Below, piece after piece: positions 16,262 to 25,537 of a DNA stretch of 64,000 nucleotides. Numbering within the stretch: position 1 is the first letter of the stretch; every line of letters starts with the position of its first letter. Under the pieces are notes generated by a model. The model was given only the letters and a program-made list of their open reading frames with translations, was not told the DNA's origin and did no database searches. Source of the DNA: Polynucleobacter sp. UB-Piko-W3 (GTDB taxonomy: Bacteria; Pseudomonadota; Gammaproteobacteria; Burkholderiales; Burkholderiaceae); NCBI RefSeq assembly GCF_018881635.1, contig NZ_JACVPY010000002.1:29374-93373 (forward strand), read 5' to 3'. The position numbers were made by a program, and so were the translations under genes.

Positions 16262-18145
16262 TCAAGCTCCGTAGAGGAACTTTGGTAGCCACAATGTCAT
16301 GCCCGGCCAGATGTACATGAAGGCCATGCAGGCAATCACGATGAACATATAAGGCATCATGCCTGCAAAAATCTGGTTCAGCGTAACGCTTGGTGGCGAG
16401 ACACCTTTGAGATAGAAGGCAGACATCGCCACTGGTGGTGACAAGAACGCGGCTTGCAAGTTCACGAACACCAATGTGCCCCACAGAAGTGGATCGATGT
16501 TGAAGTGAGCCAACAAAGGCAAGAAGATTGGAACGAAAATCACAATAATTTCAGTCCACTCTAAAGGCCATCCCAAGAAGAAGATGATCGCTTGCGAGAG
16601 CAGCATGAACTGAATTGGTGTGAGGTCTAGCATGAGCACCCATTTTTCGATGATCGATTGACCACCCAAAATCGTAAACACAGCCGAGAAGAGTGCAGAA
16701 CCCACGAACAACCAGCACACCATCGATGTTGTTTTGGCTGTCAAGAAGACTGCCTGCTTCGTACGCTCAAAATCTAAAGTGCCAGCTTGCAGCGCCAGAA
16801 TGAAAGCACCCAATGCACCCACCGCAGCAGACTCGGTAGCAGTAGTAATGCCGAGCAAGATCACAGCTAAGACTAGGAGCGTAAGAACACCCAAAGGCAT
16901 GACTGACTCAATCAACAGCTTGAGAATTTCAAACTGCTCCTCATCAAACTTGATGTAGTAGTAAATCAATAGCAGTCCGAAGAGTATGCAGGTCAAACCA
17001 AAATACAGTTCGAAGTTTTCTGGTGGCCCCACTGCAGCTTCTGGAGCAGCGCCATCAGCTGTAGGCGCATCGCCAGCGGCAGCATCTAATGCAACCAAAG
17101 GCGCATCTTCTTCAACCGCTTTGGATTTAATCTTGCTAGAGGTTGCATCAATAGCTACGAGCTCTTCTTCTACTGGCTCGGCGGCGGCGCTAGCAGTGCT
17201 TGCTGTAGCAACTTGGGTTACTACAGGAACATTTTGCGCATCTCTTTCGTTTTGTTGGTGAATGATGACGTACCACCATACACCCCACATAGTTAGCGCA
17301 ATCAAAAATAATGGCGTTAATGCTGCCAGTACATTTTTGAAAATGCCCTTCAGAGAGACCCTTGCCTCAGCTGGTGCATTGAGTAATTTGGCAGGAGAAA
17401 ACAAGGCCTTGAATGTGGCAAGCAACATGTTTCTGGAGTAGTGTTCGCCCAAAAACCGAATCGATGCTGGAACCGGTACGATCAGTTGCTCAGCAGGAAG
17501 CTTAGGCGCAACCTTCGGGTTGATTAAAGCCCAGCCGATGATGTAGACCAAATACAAGAAGGCAAGGAAGAATCCTGGCACCATTGCAGCAGCATAGAGC
17601 TTAACCACGGATTGGCCTGCAACAGCGGCATACACAATGATCATGACTGAAGGCGGGATCAAAATACCCAAGGTACCACCAGCGGTAATGACACCAGCAG
17701 CAAGGCGAGTATCGTAGCCAGCGTTCAGCATCGGCTTCATGGCAATCACGCCCATGAGAACAACAACAGCGCCAACCAGACCGCTTGCAATACCCCAGAA
17801 GGTACAAACAATCAGAGTTGCTACAGCTAATGAAGCAGGTAAGCGACGGAATGCTAACTGGATACTGTAGAACATCTTATCTACCAGCGCCCCTCGTTCC
17901 ATCACATACCCCATTAATACAAAGAGCGGAATGGAGAGCAGGACATCATTCGTCATACCCCCGAAAGTTCTTTGCACCATGAGGGTAAATACTTTGTTTG
18001 CAGTCCAGCTTTGCGATGGGTCGTAAAAAGCCACAAAACCAAACATCATGCCTAAACCCATGAGGGTAAAGGCAGTTGGGAAGCCCAGCATGATTACAAA
18101 AATAATCAAGCCGAGCATGACTAGGCCAAGAATTGGATCACTCAT
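16262..18145 (-). CDS. dctM: TRAP transporter large permease DctM with an internal extension
   Basis: This is the main membrane subunit of a sodium-driven TRAP importer for an organic acid. At 627 residues it is about 200 longer than the usual DctM of roughly 425. The N-terminal half (residues 1-270) and C-terminal half (about 415-627, including TATESAAVGALGAF and the LGWPLEWTEI helix) are normal DctM. Between them are two extra predicted membrane spans (about 276-296 and 379-397) joined by an 80-residue Ala/Glu-rich, low-complexity linker. It overlaps dctQ by 8 bp, so it is translationally coupled. The transported substrate is unknown. Confidence 0.92.
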   Translation of the reverse strand: MSDPILGLVMLGLIIFVIMLGFPTAFTLMGLGMMFGFVAFYDPSQSWTANKVFTLMVQRTFGGMTNDVLLSIPLFVLMGYVMERGALVDKMFYSIQLAFRRLPASLAVATLIVCTFWGIASGLVGAVVVLMGVIAMKPMLNAGYDTRLAAGVITAGGTLGILIPPSVMIIVYAAVAGQSVVKLYAAAMVPGFFLAFLYLVYIIGWALINPKVAPKLPAEQLIVPVPASIRFLGEHYSRNMLLATFKALFSPAKLLNAPAEARVSLKGIFKNVLAALTPLFLIALTMWGVWWYVIIHQQNERDAQNVPVVTQVATASTASAAAEPVEEELVAIDATSSKIKSKAVEEDAPLVALDAAAGDAPTADGAAPEAAVGPPENFELYFGLTCILFGLLLIYYYIKFDEEQFEILKLLIESVMPLGVLTLLVLAVILLGITTATESAAVGALGAFILALQAGTLDFERTKQAVFLTAKTTSMVCWLFVGSALFSAVFTILGGQSIIEKWVLMLDLTPIQFMLLSQAIIFFLGWPLEWTEIIVIFVPIFLPLLAHFNIDPLLWGTLVFVNLQAAFLSPPVAMSAFYLKGVSPPSVTLNQIFAGMMPYMFIVIACMAFMYIWPGMTLWLPKFLYGA

Positions 18146-18806
18146 GATTTATCTCTTTAGTTTGGCCAATACGATGGTGTGCTGCTTCATCGATGGATTT
18201 GGCGTTTTTGATTGCTTTTTGACGTGACTCTTCATCAACGTGGGTAGACGCTGCTAATTGCTGTTCAATCACATCAATTTCTTCAGCATCTTTGAGACGT
18301 GCAGGCCATTCGCCAGTTTTCAGGCAAATGATGCAGCGCATGATCTCTACAACACCTTGTAAGAGAACAAATGCTCCTGCAACCGGAATAATTGTCTTGA
18401 AAGGATAAAGCGGTGGGCCGTTCGCAATTTGAGTGGTGTGCTCACCAATACGCCATGATTCTGCTGCATAGGTATAGCCGGCATAAACCAAAGCTGCGAT
18501 ACCTGGAAGGAAAAACGTGACATACAAGATTAAATCTAAGGTAGCTTGTGTCCGGGGTTTCATGGATCCATAAAGGAAGTCACCGCGAACGTGGCCATTT
18601 TGTGCCAAGGTATATGCGCCGCACATCATAAATAGGGTGCCATACGCCATGACAGACAGCTCGCCAATCCATGCGGATGGTGAATTAAATGCATAACGCC
18701 GTACGACGTCTGTAAATACCATCAGCATTAGTAGTACGACAAGCCAAGCGGCAGCCTTACCTACGAAGGTGCTAATTTCATCTACTCTTAGCATGAATTT
18801 ATCCAT
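18138..18806 (-). CDS. dctQ: TRAP transporter small permease DctQ
   Basis: A 222-residue membrane protein with four predicted spans, the small subunit that pairs with DctM. The SAWIGELSVMAYGTLFMMCGAYTL region is the family hallmark. I chose ATG 18806, which has a strong AGGAGAG; a longer frame reaches 18890 but would run through the hairpin at 18850-18878. The charged C-terminal tail of about 60 residues is cytoplasmic. It overlaps dctM by 8 bp. A stem-loop separates it from dctP. Confidence 0.9.
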   Translation of the reverse strand: MDKFMLRVDEISTFVGKAAAWLVVLLMLMVFTDVVRRYAFNSPSAWIGELSVMAYGTLFMMCGAYTLAQNGHVRGDFLYGSMKPRTQATLDLILYVTFFLPGIAALVYAGYTYAAESWRIGEHTTQIANGPPLYPFKTIIPVAGAFVLLQGVVEIMRCIICLKTGEWPARLKDAEEIDVIEQQLAASTHVDEESRQKAIKNAKSIDEAAHHRIGQTKEINHE

Positions 18807-18849
18807 AACAACTCTCCTAAGACAACTAACTATTTCCCTAGAGGGATAT

Positions 18850-18878
18850 AAAAAAACCGGACGGGGATGCCGTCCGGT
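18850..18878 (-). terminator. Attenuator-like stem-loop between dctP and dctQ
   Basis: Read on the minus strand, a 9-bp GC-rich stem (ACCGGACGG ... CCGTCCGGT) with a five-base loop is followed by six T. It lies inside the dctP-dctQ-dctM transcription unit. It probably stops part of the transcripts so that the binding protein is made in excess, or protects the dctP mRNA end. Confidence 0.78.
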
Positions 18879-18932
18879 CAAGATGTGCATTGGGGCACAT
18901 TATTACATAAGCCAATACGGCTTTAAAGGGGT

Positions 18933-20048
18933 TTAGCCCTTGAAATAATGGTCGTAAGCAATCTTCATATCCACATTTACTAGCAAATCCCAGCGAACTG
19001 CGCGCTGAGCAAAGGCTTTCTGGGATTCCAATACTTTCTTGAACATTGGGAGCTCAGCAGCCTTCTTCGCAATAATCTTGTCCCAAGCATTCAACTGGGC
19101 TACCAAAATAGACTTCGGTGTAGCGTAGAACTTCACCTTGTCTTTGGTTTGTAACTCAGAGAAGTCTTTGGAATAGCGATCAATCGCTTTCCAGGACATA
19201 TCCGCAGAAGCTGCTTGGGTTCCGTATGACAGGATTGCCTGAAGATCTGCTGGCAAGGAGTTGAATTTCTTCTTATTGAAGATAATTTCGAACTGCTCTG
19301 ATGACTGATGGAAGCTTTGCAGCATGCAGATTTTAGATACGTCTGGGAAGCCAAGGATGCGGTCTGAAGTTGCATTGTTAAATTCAGCTGCATCGAGAAC
19401 ACCACGGTCCATTGCTGGGATGATCTCGCCACCAGGTAATGCCTGAACTGATGCACCCATGTCTGTAAAGATCTCAATAGAGAGACCAACAGTACGGTAT
19501 TTCAAGCCCTTCAAGTCATCCGCTTTAGCGATTGGCTTTTTAAACCAACCCAATGGCTGTGTAGGCATTGGGCCATAAGGGAATGAAACAACATCGAGCT
19601 TAAGGTCGTTGTAAATTTCATTGAGTAATTGCTGACCACCACCATATTGGTTCCAAGACAGGAGGGTATTAGCGTCCATACCGAAAGCAGGACCTGATCC
19701 CCATAATGCTAGTGCTGGGCTTTTGCCATACCAGTAAGCCAAAACGCCATGGCCACCATCCAATGTTCCGCTAGATACAGCGTCCAACATATCGAAAGCT
19801 TTTACAACTGAACCTGCAGGCAGTACTTCAATTTTGAGACGGCCGCCTGACATTGCATTTACTTTAGTGGCGTAGTCATTAGCGTACTCGTGGAAAATAT
19901 CTTTAGCTGGCCAAGTAGATTGAAAGCGCAAATTCACTGTTTGCGCGCTAGAAATCATTGGGAAGCCCATTGCAGCTGCGCCGGCGCTACCAACTGCCGC
20001 GTTCTTTAGGAACTTGCGGCGAGGGCTAGTGTTTTTTGTATCTGACAT
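18933..20048 (-). CDS. dctP: TRAP transporter substrate-binding protein DctP
   Basis: A 371-residue periplasmic binding protein that captures the solute and delivers it to DctQM. It has a twin-arginine signal (RRKFLKNAAVG, RR at residues 10-11), so export is probably by Tat. GLKYRTVGLSIEIFTDMGAS, GEIIPAMDRGVLDAAEF and the C-terminal DLLVNVD region fit the DctP family, close to the alpha-keto-acid (TakP) group. I infer a carboxylate ligand but cannot say which. It is the first gene of the operon. Confidence 0.9.
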   Translation of the reverse strand: MSDTKNTSPRRKFLKNAAVGSAGAAAMGFPMISSAQTVNLRFQSTWPAKDIFHEYANDYATKVNAMSGGRLKIEVLPAGSVVKAFDMLDAVSSGTLDGGHGVLAYWYGKSPALALWGSGPAFGMDANTLLSWNQYGGGQQLLNEIYNDLKLDVVSFPYGPMPTQPLGWFKKPIAKADDLKGLKYRTVGLSIEIFTDMGASVQALPGGEIIPAMDRGVLDAAEFNNATSDRILGFPDVSKICMLQSFHQSSEQFEIIFNKKKFNSLPADLQAILSYGTQAASADMSWKAIDRYSKDFSELQTKDKVKFYATPKSILVAQLNAWDKIIAKKAAELPMFKKVLESQKAFAQRAVRWDLLVNVDMKIAYDHYFKG

Positions 20049-20263
20049 CTAAATCTCCTAAGGTCATTTTTATAAAATTAACTACTGGATGAAACAAATC
20101 CTACACAGAGCTTATTCTAAATTAGGGTAAATAGGGTTGAGGGTTTCCCCTCGAGTAGAAGGGATTTATATTGTGCGCTGCAACAATAAAAACCCAATCA
20201 TTTCTTGGTTTAAAGCTGGATTTGCTACTTCAAGCCTCTGGTGCATGAGTACACTACGTGGGC

Positions 20264-20932
20264 ATGAAACCCACTATCAAAATCCATTTTGTATCCGATA
20301 TCGGCTGCCCCTGGTGCGCGGTTGCCCTTGGAGCCTTAGAACAAGCAATTGAGCGCCTGAGCGATCAGGCAGATTTTGAAATTCATTTTGAGCCATTTGA
20401 GCTTAATCCTCAGATGAAAGTGGGTGGCGAGAATGCCATTGAATACCTTGCTAACAAATATGGCATTTCTGAGCAACAGGTCAAAGCCAATCAAGCCAAC
20501 ATTCGGGAGCGTGCTGCAGCCGCAGGTTTTAACTTTCATCCCGAGGGTCGAAAAAAGATATACAACACCTTTGATGCTCATCGTTTGTTGTATTGGGCTG
20601 GGCACGAGCATGGCTTAGCTAGTCAGCATAGGCTAAAGAGAGAATTCTTTAATACTTACTTTTGTCTTGCAGCTGATTTTGATAAACGTGAGAACTTATT
20701 AGAAGCAGTGCAAAGAGCGCATTTGGATCAAAGCGCAGCAAGCAAAGTTTTAGAAGAGGGGCTCTTTACTAAAGAGGTGAGGGCGCAAGCAGCCCACTAT
20801 CGAGACCAGGGCATTAATGCGGTGCCAAACCTGATTTTAAATAACAAGTATTCATTGCAAGGGGCGCAACCCTTAGAAATTCTCGAAGCCTCCCTCAAAG
20901 AGGTGATACAGAAATCTTCCCAAGTCACATAA
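20264..20932 (+). CDS. DsbA-family oxidoreductase (FrnE-like)
   Basis: A 222-residue cytoplasmic DsbA-fold protein with the redox motif CPWC near residue 15 and the cis-proline segment AVPNLILNNKYSLQGAQP near 190. The helical insertion (residues 60-150) matches the FrnE/2-hydroxychromene isomerase-like group. There is no signal peptide. I chose ATG 20264; a GTG at 20258 is also in frame. Neither has a clear Shine-Dalgarno. FrnE-like proteins are linked to disulfide chemistry and oxidative stress, but its substrate is unknown. Confidence 0.87.
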   Translation: MKPTIKIHFVSDIGCPWCAVALGALEQAIERLSDQADFEIHFEPFELNPQMKVGGENAIEYLANKYGISEQQVKANQANIRERAAAAGFNFHPEGRKKIYNTFDAHRLLYWAGHEHGLASQHRLKREFFNTYFCLAADFDKRENLLEAVQRAHLDQSAASKVLEEGLFTKEVRAQAAHYRDQGINAVPNLILNNKYSLQGAQPLEILEASLKEVIQKSSQVT

Positions 20933-21014
20933 AATGATGCAGTGAGATTGTTAGTTAATAAATGAATAAAAAAATCAATGCAAGCAATAAATAAAAGAAA
21001 TAAAAAGGAAAGAA

Positions 21015-22001
21015 ATGAGCAATAAACCTAAAGTTTTAGTAGCAAGAGCAATATTCCCCGATTTGTTAGCTAAGCTAGAGGAGTCTTTCGAGGTTCGCTC
21101 TAATCAGGTCGATGAAGTCTTCACAGCAGAAGAGTTGCAAAAAGAACTTTCAAGCGCAGCGGGCGCTTTGGTGACTGGGAGTGAGCGTATTGATGCTGCA
21201 GCTTTGACTCATGCTAAAAATTTAAAGATAGTAGCCAATATTTCAGTGGGCTATAACAATTTCGATGTACCTGCAATTACTGCGGCTGGTGTGATGGCTA
21301 GCAATACGCCAGATGTATTAACCGATAGCACGGCTGATTTTGGTTTTGCACTATTAATGGCTACAGCACGGCGTGTTACTGAGTCTGAGCGCTGGATTAG
21401 GGATGGCAAGTGGGATAAGTGGTCGATTGTGAGCAACCCTCTGGGCATGGACTTACATCACACAACGCTAGGTATTATTGGCATGGGCCGCATTGGTCAG
21501 GGTATTGCAAAGCGCGCCTTAGGTTTTGGAATGAATGTGATTTATCACAATCGTAGTCGTTTGCCTGAGGCTGATGAAAAAGCCTGTGCGGCAAAGTATG
21601 TCTCCAAAGAAGAATTACTCCGTACCGCCGATCACGTTGTCTTGGTATTGCCATACACAGCGCAGAACCATCACACCATTGGCGCCAAAGAAATAGCTTT
21701 CATGAAGCCGACCGCCACCCTAGTCAATATTGCGCGTGGTGGCATAGTGGATGATGCAGCATTAGCCCAAGCGCTCAAAGAGAAAAAAATCTTCGCTGCA
21801 GGTTTAGATGTATTCGAGGGTGAGCCAAAAGTGCACCCCGAGTTATTGAAACTCAGCAATGTGGTTTTAGCTCCGCATATTGCCAGCGCAACTGAAAAGA
21901 CCCGTAGAGCCATGATCGATTTAGCAGTAGAAAATTTACGTGCTGCACTGGCTGGTAAGAAACCACCAAGCCTAATTAATAAGGAAGTATTTAAGGGTTA
22001 G
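21015..22001 (+). CDS. D-isomer-specific 2-hydroxyacid dehydrogenase (glyoxylate/hydroxypyruvate reductase type)
   Basis: A 328-residue NAD(P)-dependent reductase. The dinucleotide-binding motif GMGRIGQGIAKRA is near residue 155, the catalytic arginine in NIARGGIVDDAAL near 240, the glutamate in GLDVFEGEP near 270 and the histidine in LAPHIASAT near 290. Resemblance is to GhrB and glyoxylate reductase, which turn glyoxylate into glycolate and hydroxypyruvate into glycerate. An AAAGGAAAG Shine-Dalgarno precedes ATG 21015. It is a single gene ending at a bidirectional terminator. Confidence 0.9.
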   Translation: MSNKPKVLVARAIFPDLLAKLEESFEVRSNQVDEVFTAEELQKELSSAAGALVTGSERIDAAALTHAKNLKIVANISVGYNNFDVPAITAAGVMASNTPDVLTDSTADFGFALLMATARRVTESERWIRDGKWDKWSIVSNPLGMDLHHTTLGIIGMGRIGQGIAKRALGFGMNVIYHNRSRLPEADEKACAAKYVSKEELLRTADHVVLVLPYTAQNHHTIGAKEIAFMKPTATLVNIARGGIVDDAALAQALKEKKIFAAGLDVFEGEPKVHPELLKLSNVVLAPHIASATEKTRRAMIDLAVENLRAALAGKKPPSLINKEVFKG

Positions 22002-22035
22002 AAAACATAAAACTTAAACGAGTGGAGTAGTAAAA

Positions 22036-22064
22036 AATAAAGCCGAGCATTGCTCGGCTTTATT
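22036..22064. terminator. Bidirectional terminator
   Basis: A 14-bp near-perfect palindrome (AATAAAGCCGAGCA, one base, TGCTCGGCTTTATT) that folds into a long stem with T-runs on both sides. It lies between the convergent dehydrogenase gene and the membrane-protein gene at 22092. Confidence 0.85.
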
Positions 22065-22091
22065 GATTGATGCGCACTGAAGTTTTATTAC

Positions 22092-22385
22092 TTACTCAGC
22101 ATCAATTTCTTCTGGTAATTCACGCAGCGCTAATTCAATGCCGCCAAATTTACCAGCAACCCAGTTGTAAACCTTGCAGGCAATCCACAATAAGCCAAAG
22201 CCCAATAAAGCATTGAGAATAAGGGCAGATAAGACTGTAAAGCCTGGAATCGCACCGTCTCGAATGAAGGCAACAAACAGCGCTAACAAGACGATTGGAA
22301 CGGAGAAGCAGAGGTATACCAAAACGAGTGTTTTGGCGGTATGCATCGGGTCGAGGAAGACAAGTTCTTTTTTGCTAAGTTTCAT
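22092..22385 (-). CDS. Small two-span membrane protein downstream of moeA
   Basis: A 97-residue protein with two strong hydrophobic spans (about residues 18-40 and 48-70), a basic N-terminus and an acidic tail ending ELPEEIDAE. I do not recognise the family. It starts 12 bp after moeA on the same strand, so it is probably the last gene of the moaA-mobA-moeA operon. The overlapping position suggests co-expression, but does not show a role in cofactor synthesis. Confidence 0.7.
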   Translation of the reverse strand: MKLSKKELVFLDPMHTAKTLVLVYLCFSVPIVLLALFVAFIRDGAIPGFTVLSALILNALLGFGLLWIACKVYNWVAGKFGGIELALRELPEEIDAE

Positions 22386-22397
22386 AATGACGCAATC

Positions 22398-23714
22398 TTA
22401 AAGCAGTCCATCAAAAAGCGCTACATCTACCCAGTCACCAGCGGCAATATTTCCTTGGTCGTGAGCAAGGATCACAAAGCAATTTGCCTCACTCATAGAA
22501 CGCAGAATGCCTGCCCCCTGACTGCCAGTCAGTCTGACGCTTGGGCGACCATCAGCGTTTCGTCCCAAGATGGCACGTTGAAACTCGGTACGGCCAGGTT
22601 TTTTACGAATCGCTGCCTCAGAGATTGCCTGAGTGATTGGTGGCTCAGTCTGGTTTGCACCATTGAGTTGCAAGAGCGCACTTCTCACAAATTGATAGAA
22701 AGTCACCATGACTGCCACTGGGTTGCCAGGCAGGCCAAAGAACAAGGTCTTGCGCGCAGGTGATTTGCCCGCCACGGGTTTCAGAATCCCAAAAGCCATT
22801 GGCCGACCAGGCCGCATTGCAATTTTCCAAAAACCCACATCTCCCAACTCTTGCATGATCTGTTTGGTGAAGTCTGCTTCACCAACGGAGACCCCACCAG
22901 AAGAGATTAAGACATCCGCTTTGGTAGCGGCATCGATAAATGCTTTTTTAAGTGATGCTGGGTCGTCACGTACGATGCCGCAATCAATAATTTCAAGGTT
23001 GAGGCGATTTAATAAACCAGTCAGGCTATAGCGATTGCTGTCATAAATACTGCCGGCATCTAAGGGTTGATCTAAGGATCGCAGTTCATCCCCAGAAGAC
23101 AGAATTGCCACCTTGAGTTTGCGCTTGACTATAAGGGTGGAGATTCCGAGTGATGCTGCCAAACCTAAATCTGAAGGGCGCAGTAAACGACCAGCGCTAA
23201 TTGCAGGTTTGCCTTCTTGGAGATCTTCGCCACGCAAGCGACGATTCTCACCAGGCTTTAATTGATTTTGAGGGAACTCAATCTGCGTTTCCGTTTGAGT
23301 GCTCGTGAACTCTTGCGGAATCACGGTATCGCACCCAGCCGGCATCACTGCACCAGTCATGATCTTGAGGCACTTACCAGGATTGATCTTACCTTCGTAT
23401 GGTTTGCCAGCAAAAGCAGTCCCCATTATTTTCAAGGATACGGTAGCGTCACTGACTCCTAGACAGGTGCTGTCAAAGGCATAGCCATCCATCGCTGAAT
23501 TATCAGCCGCAGGAACGTCAATGGGTGAGAGCAAATCGTTCGCAAGGATTCGATTGATGGCTTGATCTAGAGAGACAGTTTCAATATCAGCTAAATCACC
23601 AATCGCTTTGGATTCTTCAATGAGCTCATTCACTAATTGAGAGATAGCTTTACGAGCTTCATCGACATGTAGTGATGAAGTGAGAAGTATGGGGCTATTG
23701 GGTGAGTGCTTCAT
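22398..23714 (-). CDS. moeA: Molybdopterin molybdenumtransferase MoeA
   Basis: MoeA inserts molybdate into adenylated molybdopterin, the last step of Mo-cofactor synthesis. The 438-residue protein shows the family blocks PAADNSAMDGYAF near residue 70, KIMTGAVMPAGCDTVIP near 135, SSGDELRSL near 220, SSGGVSVGEADF near 275 and FFGLPGNPVAVMVTF near 345. It overlaps mobA by 4 bp. Its products serve msrP and the molybdenum hydroxylase in this window. Confidence 0.95.
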   Translation of the reverse strand: MKHSPNSPILLTSSLHVDEARKAISQLVNELIEESKAIGDLADIETVSLDQAINRILANDLLSPIDVPAADNSAMDGYAFDSTCLGVSDATVSLKIMGTAFAGKPYEGKINPGKCLKIMTGAVMPAGCDTVIPQEFTSTQTETQIEFPQNQLKPGENRRLRGEDLQEGKPAISAGRLLRPSDLGLAASLGISTLIVKRKLKVAILSSGDELRSLDQPLDAGSIYDSNRYSLTGLLNRLNLEIIDCGIVRDDPASLKKAFIDAATKADVLISSGGVSVGEADFTKQIMQELGDVGFWKIAMRPGRPMAFGILKPVAGKSPARKTLFFGLPGNPVAVMVTFYQFVRSALLQLNGANQTEPPITQAISEAAIRKKPGRTEFQRAILGRNADGRPSVRLTGSQGAGILRSMSEANCFVILAHDQGNIAAGDWVDVALFDGLL

Positions 23715-24316
23715 ATAGAGGCCTCTTCTAGGCGCTTTAATTCTTCTGGAGTATTAACGTTAGCAAATGCTTGCGCATCATCAAACACGACAGTACTGCT
23801 ACGCAATTCTCTAAACCAACGATCAATTTTGAGATCGCCCTTTTGTAAAAAAGTTTTCAAGAGCTCTTGAAGATCAGCGCGCATTAAACAAAAAACGGGT
23901 TGTGCCCAGATTTTGCCGTCTGCCTCTTTGCTCGAAGCGTATACCAACTGAAAGTCGCCACGGATCATTTCAGTCGCTAGTTTGAGACCTAAATCCGTTG
24001 GGAGTAAAGGTGAATCACAAGGGGTAGTGAGTAGGTAAGGGGTGTTACAAACTTTGAGACCAGCTGCAAAGCCTGCGAGCGGTCCTGAAAAATCGGGCGT
24101 CTCATCCATGATGACGGGAAAGCCATAGCTAGCGTACTTCGTAACATTGCGATTGGCATTAATGAGGATTGGGCCAACTTGACTTTTGAGTCTTGTAATA
24201 GCCGATGCAATCAGGGGTTTGCCGTTAAAGGGAATGAGTCCTTTATCGATACCACCCATGCGTTGGGCGCGACCGCCAGCCAGTATGAGGCCAGTGATTT
24301 GCTCTGGGGAAATCAT
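23711..24316 (-). CDS. mobA: Molybdenum cofactor guanylyltransferase MobA
   Basis: A 201-residue nucleotidyltransferase that joins GMP to Mo-molybdopterin to make the bis-MGD form. The GTP-binding start is LILAGGRAQRMGGIDKGL, and TPCDSPLLPTDL carries the metal-binding aspartate near residue 100. It overlaps moaA by one base and moeA by four. Because MsrP-type and xanthine-dehydrogenase-type enzymes do not need bis-MGD, its presence implies other molybdoenzymes (DMSO reductase family) elsewhere, unless it makes other forms. Confidence 0.92.
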   Translation of the reverse strand: MISPEQITGLILAGGRAQRMGGIDKGLIPFNGKPLIASAITRLKSQVGPILINANRNVTKYASYGFPVIMDETPDFSGPLAGFAAGLKVCNTPYLLTTPCDSPLLPTDLGLKLATEMIRGDFQLVYASSKEADGKIWAQPVFCLMRADLQELLKTFLQKGDLKIDRWFRELRSSTVVFDDAQAFANVNTPEELKRLEEASI

Positions 24317-25443
24317 TAGCCGCCGATATAAGACATTTCGACTTTACGAGCGCCAGTCGATTGGTTTGCAGTATGAGACCCACGAATTTCAGAATAATGA
24401 TCATCGCGTCCTGCCCAAGTATTCATGATGGCATTGGCGATTTCTAAATCACTCTTTTCAGAACGCAACATTGTTTTGAAATCAAATCCTTCATTCGCAA
24501 AAAGACAGAGATACATTTGACCATCAGTAGAGATGCGGGCACGAGTGCATTCGTGACAGAAGGTTTGGGTAACACTAGAGATCACACCCACTTCACCTGA
24601 GCCATCGACATAACGCCAGCGTTGTGCCACCTCGCCTGAATAATTGGCTTCGATCGCTTGCAATGGAAAGACTGCATTGATTCTGGCAATCACTTCCTTA
24701 GAGGGTAATACCCCTGCCATATTCCAACCATTCGAGCTACCTACGTCCATGAATTCAATAAAGCGCAGAATGACGCCACTGCCCTTAAAGTGTTTGGCCA
24801 TCGATACGATCTCATGATCGTTTGTGCCTTTTTTCACCACCATATTCACTTTGATGTTTTCAAAACCGGCTTCTTGAGCGGCGGCAATGCCATCTAAAAC
24901 ATCTGCTACCGGAAACTCGACATCATTCATTTTCTTAAAGATGGCGTCATCTAAGCCATCTAAGCTAACAGTGAGTCTTTGTAAGCCAGCAGTTTTTAGA
25001 GCAACAGCTTTCTTGCGAAGGATGCTGCCATTCGTTGTTAAGGTAAGGTCAAGTGGTTTGCCGTCTGGGGTACGTATTTGCGCCAACATTTCAATCAGCA
25101 CTTCTAAGTTCTTACGAAGGAGTGGCTCACCACCAGTCAAGCGAATCTTTTCAACACCTAGTGTGGAAAAGATGGAAGTGAGGCGAGCAATTTCTTCGAA
25201 ACTCAGCAGCTCTTTGTGCGAAAGATAAGGATAGTTTTGATCAAAGACTTCCTTAGGCATGCAATATGTACAGCGGAAATTGCAGCGATCAGTTACGGAG
25301 ATGCGCAAGTCACGCAAGATGCGCCCGCGTTTATCTTGTGTATTGCTGTGAGGTGTAATGAGTTGGGCGCCAATAGACGGCGTCAGGCCTTTGCCTTCAT
25401 CAATTCGGATAGGAATTACTTTTGGGATTGCTTTTTCAACCAT
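24316..25443 (-). CDS. moaA: GTP 3',8-cyclase MoaA
   Basis: MoaA is the radical-SAM enzyme that starts molybdopterin synthesis by cyclising GTP. The SAM-cluster motif [10 protein letters not shown] is near residue 57, GGEPLLR near 105 and the C-terminal cluster cysteines in [11 protein letters not shown] near 310; the GG terminus (SYIGG) is typical. The N-terminus of about 45 residues before the radical core is long. I chose ATG 25443; a TTG at 25488 adds 15 residues and has an AAGGA upstream. It is the first gene of a moaA-mobA-moeA operon with 1-bp and 4-bp overlaps. Confidence 0.93.
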   Translation of the reverse strand: MVEKAIPKVIPIRIDEGKGLTPSIGAQLITPHSNTQDKRGRILRDLRISVTDRCNFRCTYCMPKEVFDQNYPYLSHKELLSFEEIARLTSIFSTLGVEKIRLTGGEPLLRKNLEVLIEMLAQIRTPDGKPLDLTLTTNGSILRKKAVALKTAGLQRLTVSLDGLDDAIFKKMNDVEFPVADVLDGIAAAQEAGFENIKVNMVVKKGTNDHEIVSMAKHFKGSGVILRFIEFMDVGSSNGWNMAGVLPSKEVIARINAVFPLQAIEANYSGEVAQRWRYVDGSGEVGVISSVTQTFCHECTRARISTDGQMYLCLFANEGFDFKTMLRSEKSDLEIANAIMNTWAGRDDHYSEIRGSHTANQSTGARKVEMSYIGG

Positions 25444-25450
25444 ATTCTCA

Positions 25451-25480
25451 ATTATGGCGGTGAAACGGGCTTTCTGCCAA
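25451..25480 (-). promoter_or_regulatory. Possible moaA promoter
   Basis: On the minus strand, TTGGCA (25475-25480) and CATAAT (25451-25456) are 18 bp apart, and the -10 box ends seven bases before ATG 25443. If used, the moaA message would have almost no leader. The match is fair, not strong. Confidence 0.35.
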
Positions 25481-25537
25481 ACTGCCAAATATCCTTATGG
25501 GATAAATGACAGTCTGGAGAAAAAGCTTACATCAGGT

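Noticed and set aside
16986..17261. Plus-strand Ala/Ser-rich frame opposite dctM
   Set aside because: It is the antisense of the Ala/Glu-rich linker of DctM.
25444..25537. Moco riboswitch upstream of moaA
   Set aside because: Only 94 bases separate rne and moaA, too short for the known Moco element, and no such fold is visible.
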